A stretch of DNA of 64,000 nt from JBCBJX01 sp038522735 (GCA_038522735.1 JBCBJX010000004.1:13605-77604); one strand, 5' to 3'. Positions 33,992 through 43,104 are shown, numbered from the stretch's first letter. A program made the numbers and translations. The notes: generated from the letters alone by a model not told the origin.

Positions 33992-35038
33992 CTAACGCGC
34001 CGCCAGCCGCGCCAGCCGCAGGGCGACGCGCTCGACGATCTCCAGCTGCGGCGACCCCGTCGTCTTCGCGTCCAGCTCGGCCTGGGAGAGGGCGCGCTCC
34101 GCGATGTCGAGCTTGTCGATCGGCCATCGATTGCGCCGTCCCGCGAAAGCGTCGCGCTCCGGCCCGAAAAGGGGCGGGCGGAGGGATTTCATCGCCTCGG
34201 CCGGCGGGCGACCGTCGGCGACGGCGGCCTGCACCCGGTGCAGCCGCGCGGCGGCGCGCTGCAGGGCGCGCAACAGCGTCACGGGCGAGGCGCCCGCCTG
34301 GCGGGTGGAAACCAGCGCTCTCGATACGGAGGAGGCGTCGCCGTCAAACACTGCAGCGGCGATCTCGAAAGCGTCGAGACCCGCCTCGCCGGCGAGCAGC
34401 GCTTTCGCGTCGGCGAGGGTCACGCGACCGCCCGGCTCGGCGCGGGCGTAGAGGGCGAGCTTTTCCAGCTCGCTGCGGCTGACGCCCCGGTCCTCGCCCA
34501 GAGCCTCGGCGAGATAGGCGACGGCGTCGTCGTCGATCGCGTGGCCGTGCTCTTTCATCACCTTGAGGGCGAGGCCCCGCAGGTCCGCGGGCGCATCCTC
34601 ATAGCAGGGCGCCGATGCCGCGACTTTGGAGCCTTCCGCCGCCTTGCGGAGCTTCGAGGACTTCGTCAGCGGCCCTGCTTCGACGACCACGAGGGCGTTC
34701 GACTTCATCGCCCCCGAAGCTGCGTCCTTCAGAAACGTTTCAACGGCGCCGGCGATGGCGCCGCCCTCGCCGCCCGCCCGTATGCGGACAACCCGCCGTC
34801 CGCCTGTAAAGGAGAGCGCCGCCGCCTCGTCCGCAAGGCGCGCCGGCTCCTGCTTCACCTCGCCCTCGTCTAGGGAGACGGTGTTGAACGGATCGTCCGG
34901 CGGCGCGATGCTGCGCGCCAGCGTGTTCGCACGTTCCCGGACGAGCCCCTGATCCGGCCCGTAGAAAAGGACAAGGGTTGTTTCGGCCGGCGGCCGTTTC
35001 AGGAAAGCGTCGACGTCCTTCGCCTTGAGGGCGGTCAC
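33992..35038 (-). CDS. holA: DNA polymerase III delta subunit
   Basis: HolA is the clamp-loader wrench that opens the beta clamp. The 348-residue protein begins with a MTALKAKDVDAFLKR helix, followed by TTLVLFYGPDQGLVRERA, the AAA+-like domain with a degenerate P-loop typical for delta. VFDGDASSVSRAL and TLLRALQRAAARLHR are in the C-terminal collar. Its start overlaps the lptE stop by 4 bp, the usual lptE-holA pairing. Confidence 0.94.
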   Translation of the reverse strand: MTALKAKDVDAFLKRPPAETTLVLFYGPDQGLVRERANTLARSIAPPDDPFNTVSLDEGEVKQEPARLADEAAALSFTGGRRVVRIRAGGEGGAIAGAVETFLKDAASGAMKSNALVVVEAGPLTKSSKLRKAAEGSKVAASAPCYEDAPADLRGLALKVMKEHGHAIDDDAVAYLAEALGEDRGVSRSELEKLALYARAEPGGRVTLADAKALLAGEAGLDAFEIAAAVFDGDASSVSRALVSTRQAGASPVTLLRALQRAAARLHRVQAAVADGRPPAEAMKSLRPPLFGPERDAFAGRRNRWPIDKLDIAERALSQAELDAKTTGSPQLEIVERVALRLARLAAR

Positions 35039-35523
35039 CGCGGCCCGTTCGTTGCAAAAAACGCCGCCGAGCGGCGGTTGATGTCGGTCGCCACGACGCC
35101 CGCCGCGCGCTTCAGGGCGTCGAGCTCGCTCACATAGGCGGCGTACTGCGCGTCGAGGATCGAGAAGGAGGCGGTCGCTTGGCTCGTCCCGCGATAGACG
35201 ACCTCGCCTGTCTCCGGCGCGACGATCCGCCAGTCAGCCGTCACCACGTAGTCGTTCCGGGTGACGGAGTCGTCGGTCTGGACGCTGACGGCGCGGCGGC
35301 GGCTTTCAAGCTGAACGTTGACGCGATAGCGCGCGGACGCGGGGTCGGCCGGGAAGAGCCCGATGGCGGAATCGTTAAACGCCCTCACGGCGTCCTCGAG
35401 GCCTGTCGTTCGCCCGAGCGCCAGCGAGTTGAGGCCCGCGACGGCGCCGGTTCCCTCCGCATACATCGGCCGGAAGCCGCATCCGGCGAGCGCCATGGCG
35501 ATGAGAAGCGCGAGCGCCCTCAC
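35035..35523 (-). CDS. lptE: LPS-assembly lipoprotein LptE
   Basis: LptE plugs the LptD barrel and delivers LPS to the outer leaflet. The 162-residue protein has a lipobox LAGCGFRPMY (Cys15), the GFRPMY motif being characteristic of alphaproteobacterial LptE. VNVQLESRRRAVSVQTDDSV follows in the beta-sandwich. It overlaps leuS upstream and holA downstream by 4 bp each, giving the common leuS-lptE-holA operon. Confidence 0.9.
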   Translation of the reverse strand: MRALALLIAMALAGCGFRPMYAEGTGAVAGLNSLALGRTTGLEDAVRAFNDSAIGLFPADPASARYRVNVQLESRRRAVSVQTDDSVTRNDYVVTADWRIVAPETGEVVYRGTSQATASFSILDAQYAAYVSELDALKRAAGVVATDINRRSAAFFATNGPR

Positions 35524-38099
35524 GACGCCACCACGTTCACGATGCGTCCCGGCACGACGATCACCTTACGGATGGTTTTTCCTTCGGCGAAGCGGGCGAC
35601 GGCGGGGTCGGCGAGAGCGAGCTTCTCGATCGCGTCCTTGTCGGCGTCCGCCGGGGCCTCCAGCTGGCTGCGGGTTTTTCCGTTCACCTGCAGGGGGAGG
35701 AGGATCACGTCTTTTTGCAGAAGCGCCTTATCGGCCTCTGGCCAGGGCGCGTCGCAGACGAGACCCTCGCCGCCGATCGCCTCCCAGCACTCCTCGGCGA
35801 GATGCGGGGTGAACGGCGCGATGAGACGCGTCAGCACAGAAAGCGCCTCGGCGCGGGCGAAGGCGCCTGCGTCATCCGACGTTTCGAACTTCCGCACCGC
35901 CGTCACCAGCTCATAGAGCCGGGCGATCGCCTTGTTGAAGCGGAAATGCTCGATGTCGTCGGTGACGCCCGCGACGGCGCCGTGTACGGCGCGGCGGAGA
36001 TCGAGAGCCGGTCCGTCCGTCTCCGGCGCCTTGGCGAGATCGACGGCTTTCAGCGCATCGCGACCCGCGTCGGCGGCGTCCCAGATGCGCCCGACGAGGC
36101 GCCAGGCGCCCTCGACGCCCGCCGCGGTCCATTCCACGTCCCGCTCAGGCGGCGAATCCGACAGCATGAACCAGCGCGCCGCATCAGCGCCGTAGGCTTC
36201 AGCGATCTCCTCGGGCGCCACGACGTTCTTCTTGGACTTCGACATCTTCTCGATGGCGCCGACGGTCACGGGCGCGCCCGTATCGCGCCGGGTCGCGGTT
36301 TCACCGTCGAGTTTCACGTCTTCGGGGAAGAGCCATTCGCCTGCGGTTTCGTCCCTGTAGGTCGCGTGGACGACCATCCCCTGCGTGAAGAGGTTGGCGA
36401 ACGGTTCGTCCACGGAGAGCCAGCCGCACTCTTTCATGTTGCGGCTGTAATAGCGTGCATAGAGAAGATGCAGAATCGCGTGCTCGACGCCGCCGATATA
36501 CTGATCGACCGGCAGCCAGTAATCCGCCGTCTCCGGGTCCGTCGGCCGGTCTTCGGGCGCTGAGGCGAAGCGCGCGAAGTACCAGGAGGAATCGATGAAC
36601 GTGTCGAAGGTGTCGGTCTCGCGCAGCGCCGGCCGGCCGCAGGCGGGGCAGTTCACATGCTTCCAGGTCGGGTGCCGGTCGAGGGGGTTTCCGGGTTCTG
36701 AGAAATCGGCCTCGCCCGGCAGCGTCACCGGGAGCTGATCTTTCAGAACGGGAACGACGCCGCACGTCTCGCAATGGACGATCGGGATCGGGCAGCCCCA
36801 ATAGCGCTGGCGCGAGACGCCCCAGTCGCGCAGGCGATAGTTCGTCGTCCCCTCGCCCTCCCCGCGCTCTTCGATGCGGCGGATGATCTCCGCTTTCGCG
36901 TCTTCGACGCCCATGCCGTCGAGAAAGCCCGAATTGAAGATCGATCCGGGCCCGACATAAGGCTCCTCGGCGACGGAGAACGTCCGGGCGTCCTCCCCTG
37001 CGGGCAGGACCACCGGGATGATGTCGAGGCCGTACTTCGCCGCGAAATCATGGTCGCGCTGGTCGTGGCCCGGGCAGCCGAAGATCGCGCCGGTCCCGTA
37101 GTGCATCAGGATGAAGTTTGCGATGAAGACCGGCAGGCGCCGGCCCTCGACGAACGGGTGCGCGACCTCATAGGGCAGCCGGAACCCCTTTTTCTCCGCA
37201 CGTTCGATCGCTTCTTCAGAAGTGCCGGCCGCCTGGCATTCGGCGATGAACGCAGCCGCGCCTTCATCTTTCTCCGCATACGCCTTGGCGAGGGGATGAT
37301 CCGGCGAGACGGCGCAGAAGGAGGCGCCGAACAGGGTGTCCGGGCGGGTCGTGTAGATTTCAAGGCCGTCCGCGTCCGCCGGTTTCTCGCCGACATAACG
37401 GAACGTCATTTTGAGGCCGGACGACTTCCCGATCCAGTTCTTCTGCATCAGGCGGACATTGTCCGGCCAGCCCTCGAGCCGGTCGAGGGCTTCCAGCAGA
37501 TCGTCCGCGCGGTCGGTGATCTTCAGAAACCACTGGGAGAGCTCGCGCCGCTCCACCGGCGCGCCGGAGCGCCAGCCCTTGCCGTCGATGACCTGTTCGT
37601 TCGCGAGCACCGTCTGATCGACCGGGTCCCAGTTGACGAAGCTCCTGCGCCGCTCGACGAAGCCTTTCTCCAGGAACTCCAGGAACATGCGCTGCTCGTG
37701 GACGTAGTATTCGGGATCGCAGGTCGCGAATTCGCGGGACCAATCGATGGCGAGGCCCATGCGCTTCAGCTGACCGCGCATGATCTCGATGTTCTTGTAC
37801 GTCCATTCCGCGGGATGGGAGCCCGTCTGCATTGCGGCGTTCTCGGCCGGCATGCCGAAGGCGTCCCAGCCCATCGGGTGCAGAACGTTGTAGCCGCGCG
37901 CGCGTTTGTAGCGGGCGACGACGTCGCCCATGGCGTAGTTCCTAACGTGCCCGATATGAATGCGCCCCGACGGGTACGGAAACATTTCGAGGACGTAGTA
38001 TTTCGGTTTCGACGGATCCGCAGCCGCCTCGAACGAGCGTGAGTCTTCCCACGCCTTCTGCCACTTCGGCTCTACGGTTTTCGGATTGTAGCGGGCCAG
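35520..38099 (-). CDS. leuS: Leucyl-tRNA synthetase
   Basis: LeuS charges tRNA-Leu. The 859-residue class I synthetase has the HIGH motif as PYPSGRIHIGHVRNY, the CP1 editing domain, zinc-type Cys pairs (CETCG, CPACG), FDTFIDSSWYFARF and KMSKS as IEKMSKSKKN. The expected N-terminus ARYNPKTVEPKWQKAW follows a CTG at 38099, with AAGGAGG 6 nt upstream (38106-38112), so a CTG start is proposed. No ATG or GTG suits, and the longer open frame upstream is antisense to the DUF3576 region. Confidence 0.95.
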   Translation of the reverse strand: MARYNPKTVEPKWQKAWEDSRSFEAAADPSKPKYYVLEMFPYPSGRIHIGHVRNYAMGDVVARYKRARGYNVLHPMGWDAFGMPAENAAMQTGSHPAEWTYKNIEIMRGQLKRMGLAIDWSREFATCDPEYYVHEQRMFLEFLEKGFVERRRSFVNWDPVDQTVLANEQVIDGKGWRSGAPVERRELSQWFLKITDRADDLLEALDRLEGWPDNVRLMQKNWIGKSSGLKMTFRYVGEKPADADGLEIYTTRPDTLFGASFCAVSPDHPLAKAYAEKDEGAAAFIAECQAAGTSEEAIERAEKKGFRLPYEVAHPFVEGRRLPVFIANFILMHYGTGAIFGCPGHDQRDHDFAAKYGLDIIPVVLPAGEDARTFSVAEEPYVGPGSIFNSGFLDGMGVEDAKAEIIRRIEERGEGEGTTNYRLRDWGVSRQRYWGCPIPIVHCETCGVVPVLKDQLPVTLPGEADFSEPGNPLDRHPTWKHVNCPACGRPALRETDTFDTFIDSSWYFARFASAPEDRPTDPETADYWLPVDQYIGGVEHAILHLLYARYYSRNMKECGWLSVDEPFANLFTQGMVVHATYRDETAGEWLFPEDVKLDGETATRRDTGAPVTVGAIEKMSKSKKNVVAPEEIAEAYGADAARWFMLSDSPPERDVEWTAAGVEGAWRLVGRIWDAADAGRDALKAVDLAKAPETDGPALDLRRAVHGAVAGVTDDIEHFRFNKAIARLYELVTAVRKFETSDDAGAFARAEALSVLTRLIAPFTPHLAEECWEAIGGEGLVCDAPWPEADKALLQKDVILLPLQVNGKTRSQLEAPADADKDAIEKLALADPAVARFAEGKTIRKVIVVPGRIVNVVAS

Positions 38100-38149
38100 G
38101 GCCGGCCTCCTTCGACCTTGATCGGGCGCGCCGCCCCGCGGCGCCGGCT

Positions 38150-38638
38150 TCAGCCGGCCGTGTTGAGACGGATCTCGCGGGCGCGGGTCAGAATGGCGTT
38201 CTCTATCTCGCGGGCGGTGGTCGGCGCGACGGGGCGGTCCTCCCAGCCCGTCGGCGTGCGCACCTGACGAAAGACGCTGACGCGGACCGCGTCGGTGCGG
38301 AGCCGTTTGTCGAGGATGTAGATGTTCGCCTTCAGCCGCTCGTTCGGGGCATTGGCGTCGGAATGCCAGTCGGAGACGATGAGGCCGGCGTAAGGATCGA
38401 CGAAGGAGAGCGGGAGGAAGTCGAGGGTCTCGAGAGACGCCGTCCAGAGGTACCGGTTCACGCTCGTTTCGACGCCGGATTTCGTCAGGACCGAATAGTC
38501 CGGAACGCCGACATCGCGGGCGATCTTCGAGCCCTGATTGCCGCCGCCGCAGGCCGCGAGCGCGGCGGCGCCCGCTGCGAGAGCCGCCAGGCGAAAGGCG
38601 CGCGCGGCGGAGGAGAGCGGTGCTAAAGAAAATGTCAT
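38150..38638 (-). CDS. DUF3576 lipoprotein
   Basis: A 162-residue lipoprotein with the signal FRLAALAAGAAALAACGGG (lipobox LAAC). The DUF3576 domain is recognisable from VNRYLWTASLETLDFLPLSFVDPYAGLIV and the later SVFRQV and AREIENAILTRAREIR segments. The family is an alphaproteobacterial outer-membrane-linked lipoprotein of unknown role, usually found just upstream of leuS, as here (50 bp). Confidence 0.9.
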   Translation of the reverse strand: MTFSLAPLSSAARAFRLAALAAGAAALAACGGGNQGSKIARDVGVPDYSVLTKSGVETSVNRYLWTASLETLDFLPLSFVDPYAGLIVSDWHSDANAPNERLKANIYILDKRLRTDAVRVSVFRQVRTPTGWEDRPVAPTTAREIENAILTRAREIRLNTAG

Positions 38639-38916
38639 TGGAGGCCGGCCGTTTGAGATTGCACAACACAGGGAGTGGCGGTGTTACCACAACCGCGAAC
38701 CGAGACAATCATGGGGAAAAATGGGGCGATCGGTCCGCTTGACCGCCCCGGTGCGGCCACGAATATGTTTCAGGAGGTTACAAAGCCGGTATCGGCCTGC
38801 GACCTGTTGCGCATGAATTGCACGTAGCCAGTTGTGTTGAGCGACGGGAATCCTGGACTTTTTTCAGGGATCGCGATGTCTGGGGCGGGGACCGCCCGGG
38901 GAGAGTGAGAACGACG

Positions 38917-40119
38917 ATGGCGGCGCAAGCCTCGCATAAGATCGCCTTTGCAGCGCTTCTGGCGCTCGCGGCGACGTGCGCCGGCGCGCAGGAAATCGAT
39001 ATCGACACCGAGGCGAGCCTTGTGACTGGCGGCGCCGTCGGCGGCGCGCGGGAGGACAAACCCGCCGACCTTGATATCCGCGTTCGTTTGCGCGGCTCGA
39101 CTATCCTCAACAGCGGCCTTGAACTCGGCCTCGGCGCGGAAGCGCGGTTCGATTCCGACAGCCCAGCGAGCTGGTGGGGCGGCGGCCGGTATTCCTCGCT
39201 CCTGATCGGCGGCGACGGCGCGATCATCGGGCCCGAGGGCGACGCGTCGCTCCAGTCGGCCTTCGCCTACGCCCGAGGCGGCTTCGGCCAGCTGGTCGTC
39301 GGCCGCGATCGTGGCGTTAACCGGCGCTTTGCAGTGACCTCCCCGACGATTTTCTCCGCGATCGGCGTCAACGACTGGCGCGCCGACCTTACGGGCCTCA
39401 ACGACGTCCACACGGTGAACGACGTCTCCGGCTACTCGACCAAAATCACGTTCCTGCCGCCCGGAAACTTTCTCGGCGGCGTCCTCGGCGGCCTGCAGCT
39501 CGGCGTCTCCTATTCGCCGGCGGGCGTCGATTGTTCAAACGACATCTGCCGGAACGGCGACGGGCTCGTTTTCCTGACGCCGGGCGTGATCGAGCCGCCC
39601 GCCTACGACGACATTCTGGAGACGGCCGTCTATTACGAGAACGACGTGACGCTCGGCGGCGAGCGGCTGATCTTCGGTCTGGCGGCAAGCTATGCGACGG
39701 CGGACGAAACCACCGACGATCCGGCGAGCGTTGTAGATGAATACGAAAGCTACGCCTTGGGACTGAACCTCGCCTATGGCGGCCTCACCCTCGGCGGCTC
39801 GATCAAGAACTCCACCGCAGGCCTGCGCGATAGCGAGGACGGGTACCTCGCTTTCGATGCGGGCGTCACATACGAAACGGGCCAGTGGGGCTTCATGCTG
39901 GGTTACGGGGAGGCGGACAGCGACCAGCTGCGGCCCGACCCGTTCGATCCCCTCGCGCGCCGCCAGACGTCGCTCGCGCAGGCCGGCGTCACCTATCTCT
40001 TCGGTCCGGGCGTCACTATCGGCGCGGCCGCGCAATTCGTCGACGCCCGCAAACCGCAGGACCTTGGCGGCAATGAAGAATCGACGGCGCTCGTCTTCGA
40101 AAGCTCGATCAAATTCTGA
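38917..40119 (+). CDS. Outer-membrane porin
   Basis: A 400-residue porin of the gram-negative trimeric type. The signal peptide is MAAQASHKIAFAALLALAATCAGA. The barrel shows alternating strands such as LGLGAEARFDSD, ARGGFGQLVVGRDRGV (a typical porin strand and turn), LAYGGLTLGGSIKN and GFMLGYGEADSD, and ends in SSIKF with a terminal Phe. One long loop carries two Cys (DCSNDIC). The ATG at 38917 is chosen for the signal peptide. The 278 bp upstream hold no gene that I can support. Confidence 0.88.
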   Translation: MAAQASHKIAFAALLALAATCAGAQEIDIDTEASLVTGGAVGGAREDKPADLDIRVRLRGSTILNSGLELGLGAEARFDSDSPASWWGGGRYSSLLIGGDGAIIGPEGDASLQSAFAYARGGFGQLVVGRDRGVNRRFAVTSPTIFSAIGVNDWRADLTGLNDVHTVNDVSGYSTKITFLPPGNFLGGVLGGLQLGVSYSPAGVDCSNDICRNGDGLVFLTPGVIEPPAYDDILETAVYYENDVTLGGERLIFGLAASYATADETTDDPASVVDEYESYALGLNLAYGGLTLGGSIKNSTAGLRDSEDGYLAFDAGVTYETGQWGFMLGYGEADSDQLRPDPFDPLARRQTSLAQAGVTYLFGPGVTIGAAAQFVDARKPQDLGGNEESTALVFESSIKF

Positions 40120-40124
40120 TCCGC

Positions 40125-40763
40125 TCAGTGCGGATGAAACCCCGAAATCGCCGCGACGCCCGCGAACCCCGTTCCGATCAGGCGCCGGGCGTATCGGTGG
40201 TCGATCCCTCCAAGCGCGAACACCGGCGCCCCCGTTCGAGCTGCGCAGGCGGCGGCTCGCAGAACGCCGAGGCCCTCCGCCTCAGGATGAGATTGCGTAA
40301 CGAAAACCGGCGAGAGCAGAGCTGCGTCAGCGCCCATCGCCGCGGCGCGGCGGAGGGCGGCGGGGCTGTGGGCGGCGATGGAGACGATCAGCCCACGGCG
40401 TTTTAAGGGCGGCGCCTGGCTCGACAGCGCCTCCGGCAAGTGGACGCCGCACGCCCCGATATCAGCTGCGAGCCGCGCATCGCGGGCGACCAGAACGTGT
40501 AGACCCGCCCGTCGCGCGGCGTCTGCAACGCCCGCAGCGAAGGCGCGACGGTCCGCACGATCGTAATCGCGAATGAGGATCGCCGCGCCCCGCGGGGCGG
40601 CCTCGATCGCCGTCATCGGATCGAAACCGCGATCGGCTCCCGTTATGATGAGGGACGAGGCGAACGTGGGCCGGGGCGCGGTTTCGGCGAACTGCGCCGC
40701 GATCCGGTGCAGGGCGCGGACCCGGCGCGCTCCGTCGCCGAGCGGACTGAAAGAGGACGACAT
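40125..40763 (-). CDS. ThiE/TenI-like thiamine phosphate synthase-family protein
   Basis: A 212-residue TIM-barrel protein with ThiE-like segments: AAILIRDYDRADRRAFAAG, CGVHLPEA, ALLSPVFVTQSHPEAEGLG and VFALGGIDHRYA. The diphosphate and pyrimidine-binding residues of true ThiE are only partly kept, and no thi genes are nearby, so it may be a TenI-like or repurposed member. Its start codon overlaps the TTG start of the divergent yggS by one base, so promoters must lie inside coding sequence. Confidence 0.72.
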   Translation of the reverse strand: MSSSFSPLGDGARRVRALHRIAAQFAETAPRPTFASSLIITGADRGFDPMTAIEAAPRGAAILIRDYDRADRRAFAAGVADAARRAGLHVLVARDARLAADIGACGVHLPEALSSQAPPLKRRGLIVSIAAHSPAALRRAAAMGADAALLSPVFVTQSHPEAEGLGVLRAAACAARTGAPVFALGGIDHRYARRLIGTGFAGVAAISGFHPH

Positions 40764-41437
40764 TGACCGAGACCTTCACCGAACGCCGCGCCGCCGTCGA
40801 GGCGAAGATCGCGAAAGCCGCCGCCGAGGCGGGCCGCGACCCGTCCGCCGTGACGCTAATCGCCGTCTCGAAGACGTTTCCGGCGGAAGCGATCGCGCCC
40901 GCGCTGGATGCCGGCCATCGGGTCTTCGGCGAGAACCGGGTGCAGGAAGCCCAGCGCAAATGGCCAGAGCTGCAGGCGGGCCGCCCGGACGTCGAGCTGC
41001 GCCTCATCGGCGGCCTTCAGTCGAACAAGGCGGCCGACGCCGTCGCGATCTTCGGCGTGATCGAAAGCCTCGACCGCCCGAAGCTCGCGCGCGCCCTTGC
41101 GGACGCGGCCGCCGCCGCCGGGCGGTCGCCGCGCATGCTCGTGCAGGTCAACACCGGCGAGGAGCCGCAGAAGTCCGGCGTCGCGCCGGAAGAGGCCGAT
41201 GCGTTCATAAAGACGTGCCGTGACGAGTACGGGCTTCCAGTCGAGGGGCTCATGTGCATTCCGCCGGCCGACGAGGCTTCTGCGCCTCATTTCGGATTGC
41301 TTCGCCTCATCGCAGAGCGGAACGGGCTCGAGGTTCTCAGCATGGGAATGAGCGCCGATTTCGAAACAGCGGTGCGCCTTGGGGCGACGCATGTCCGCCT
41401 CGGCACGGCGCTTTTCGGGTCGCGGGACGCTGCGTAG
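40763..41437 (+). CDS. PLP homeostasis protein (YggS family)
   Basis: A 224-residue single-domain PLP-binding protein that helps balance pyridoxal phosphate and amino-acid pools. The PLP-binding Lys is in LIAVSKTFPAEAI. FGENRVQEAQRKW, LRLIGGLQSNKA (phosphate region), VQVNTGEEPQKSG, GLMCIPP and SMGMSADFETAV are in canonical order. The start is TTG at 40763, with GAGGA 5 nt upstream (40753-40757). A palindromic repeat follows the stop. Confidence 0.95.
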   Translation: MTETFTERRAAVEAKIAKAAAEAGRDPSAVTLIAVSKTFPAEAIAPALDAGHRVFGENRVQEAQRKWPELQAGRPDVELRLIGGLQSNKAADAVAIFGVIESLDRPKLARALADAAAAAGRSPRMLVQVNTGEEPQKSGVAPEEADAFIKTCRDEYGLPVEGLMCIPPADEASAPHFGLLRLIAERNGLEVLSMGMSADFETAVRLGATHVRLGTALFGSRDAA

Positions 41438-41447
41438 TACTTTCACG

Positions 41448-41541
41448 CCGTCCTTCGCGACGCCCGCTGCGCGGGCTCCTCAGGACGAAGTCCAGAGCAG
41501 TCTTCGTCCTGAGCAGCGGCGAACCGCGTCGCGAAGGACGG
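41448..41541. repeat. Palindromic intergenic repeat, copy 2
   Basis: Outer arms CCGTCCTTCGCGACG and CGTCGCGAAGGACGG bound an inner hairpin with arms CTCAGGACGAAG and CTTCGTCCTGAG. A small GCCCGC-TGC-GCGGGC stem lies in the left half. The design matches copy 1 at 33880. It lies between yggS and the convergent L,D-transpeptidase gene. Confidence 0.82.
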
Positions 41542-41554
41542 CCGCGCGCGCCGA

Positions 41555-42082
41555 TCACCCCCTGAGAACCTCCATCTCCGCCCCCGGCCCGCATTCGCGG
41601 AGGATCGCGCGCATGTCCTTTTCCGACACCGCCACACAACCTTCGGTCGGTCGATAATCCGCATACGCAAGATGGAAGAAGATCGCGCTGCCGGCTCCTC
41701 GAACCGGCGGATCGTCGTTATGCCCGAGGACGACGCAGATGTCGTAGAGATGATCGTCCCGCGCCATGCGTTCCGCGGAGGCCGGGTAGGGGAGTTTCAC
41801 CGGGCGATTGTAGGCGCCGTCCGCGGGATCGTCGCACCAGCCGTCATCGGCGGCGATCGCGGCGAGGGGGAGGCCCGTCTCCGGCCGCGGAACGCGGTCG
41901 GCCCGGTAGAGGACCCGTCGCAGCGGGAAGACGCCCGCGGGCGTTCCGCCGTCGCCCTCGCGTTTTTCACGGACGACGCCGGCGGGACCGAGGGCGCAGC
42001 GCGCCTCGCCCGCCGGCCCGGAGACGATCCCGCCCCGCACGAGGAGGCGCACGGTTTCGCGATCACAGGGGTCGTTCGTCAT
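41555..42082 (-). CDS. L,D-transpeptidase-family protein
   Basis: A 175-residue protein with a YkuD-type L,D-transpeptidase core: GGTPAGVFPLRRVLYRAD, DICVVLGHNDDPP, AIFFHLAYADYRPTEGCVAVS with the catalytic Cys in EGCVAVS and the conserved His. Known members cross-link peptidoglycan or attach proteins to it. The start at 42082 (MTNDPCDRET) is the first clear of the divergent regulator gene. It gives no signal peptide, so an upstream non-ATG start or a leaderless form remains possible. Confidence 0.82.
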   Translation of the reverse strand: MTNDPCDRETVRLLVRGGIVSGPAGEARCALGPAGVVREKREGDGGTPAGVFPLRRVLYRADRVPRPETGLPLAAIAADDGWCDDPADGAYNRPVKLPYPASAERMARDDHLYDICVVLGHNDDPPVRGAGSAIFFHLAYADYRPTEGCVAVSEKDMRAILRECGPGAEMEVLRG

Positions 42083-42182
42083 CACGATCGTTTCAGCTGG
42101 CGTGAGCGGGACGTTCTTTGCGTCAAGACGGCGCAGGTTATACCAGACGCCGAAACCGGACCAGCCAAGGGAGGCCGCGCCA

Positions 42183-42872
42183 ATGTCCAGAGCCAAGCGC
42201 ATCGTCCTCGTCGACGACGACGATCTTTTGCGAGAAACGCTGGTCGAGCAATTTTCCGTCCATGACGAATTCGCCGTGGAGGCGCTCGCCTCGGCCCAGG
42301 AGGCGATTGAAAAGACCAAGGACGAAAAGCATATCAACCTTGTCCTCCTCGATGTCGGCCTGCCGGACATGGACGGGCGCGAAGCCTGCCGCATCATGCG
42401 CAAGAACGGCTTCAAATCGCCGATCATCATGCTGACGGGCGCGGATTCCGAGGCGGACACGATCCTCGGCCTCGATTCCGGCGCGAACGATTACGTCACC
42501 AAACCGTTCAAATTCGCCGTCCTGCTCGCCCGCCTGCGCGCGCATCTGCGCAGCCACGAGCAGGCTGAGGACGCTGTCTTCAAGGTCGGCCCCTACGAGT
42601 TTCGACCGGCGGTGAAGATGCTGGTGACGGCGGAGGACAAGAAGATCCGCCTCACCGAAAAAGAAGCGAGCATTCTGAAGTTTCTCTATCGCGCCGGCGG
42701 GAAGCCCGTCTCGCGGGACGTGCTGCTCGACGAGGTCTGGGGCTACAACTCAGGCGTGACGACCCACACGCTCGAAACGCACGTTTATCGCCTGCGCCAG
42801 AAAATCGAGCCGGACCCCCAGAACGTCTCGATCCTGATGACCGAGAGCGGCGGCTACCGTCTGTCGCTCTAG
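42183..42872 (+). CDS. cenR: OmpR-family response regulator, CenR-like
   Basis: A 229-residue regulator with an N-terminal receiver (acidic DDDD, phospho-acceptor Asp in VLLDVGLPDMDG, Thr/Lys in MLTGAD and VTKPF) and a C-terminal winged helix (RLTEKEASILKFL, TTHTLETHVYRLRQKIE). It is an orphan with no histidine kinase beside it. In Caulobacter the essential envelope regulator CenR lies in the same parB-side region, and this sequence and context fit it. The symbol is inferred from synteny. The convergent Trm112 gene overlaps its stop by 4 bp. Confidence 0.85.
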   Translation: MSRAKRIVLVDDDDLLRETLVEQFSVHDEFAVEALASAQEAIEKTKDEKHINLVLLDVGLPDMDGREACRIMRKNGFKSPIIMLTGADSEADTILGLDSGANDYVTKPFKFAVLLARLRAHLRSHEQAEDAVFKVGPYEFRPAVKMLVTAEDKKIRLTEKEASILKFLYRAGGKPVSRDVLLDEVWGYNSGVTTHTLETHVYRLRQKIEPDPQNVSILMTESGGYRLSL

Positions 42873-43093
42873 GCGGGGAGCGTCGCGACTTCCGCGTCGT
42901 CCATCGTCCGCGCTTCATCGGGCAGCATGATCGGAATACCCTCGCGGATCGGGTAGGCGAGGCGCGAGGCGGCGCATTTCAGCTCCTGCGCGCCTTCGTC
43001 GTAGACAAGCCGGGATTTCGTCTGCGGGCAGACAAGAATGTCGAGCAACGTTCTGTCGAAGCCGGGCGCGTCGGTCATTTCAGGTCCTTCCAT
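42869..43093 (-). CDS. Trm112-family small protein
   Basis: A 74-residue protein of the Trm112/YcaR family: LLDILVCPQTKSRLVYDEG with one Cys, then ELKCAASRLAYPIREGIPIML. The usual CP-x-CK zinc pair is incomplete, as in many bacterial members. Eukaryotic Trm112 activates methyltransferases; the bacterial role is uncertain. MTDAPG at 43078 is an alternative start. It is leftward behind the LON-domain gene. Confidence 0.88.
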   Translation of the reverse strand: MEGPEMTDAPGFDRTLLDILVCPQTKSRLVYDEGAQELKCAASRLAYPIREGIPIMLPDEARTMDDAEVATLPA

Positions 43094-43104
43094 CGGCGCC
43101 CGCC

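Noticed and set aside
38100..38708. An upstream extension of the leuS frame by about 200 residues
   Set aside because: It overlaps the DUF3576 gene in another frame and is Arg-rich; the conserved LeuS N-terminus begins at the CTG with a strong ribosome site.
38639..38916. Gap upstream of the porin gene examined for a small gene
   Set aside because: No frame with a ribosome site and credible composition was seen; it is best read as the promoter region of the porin and DUF3576 genes.
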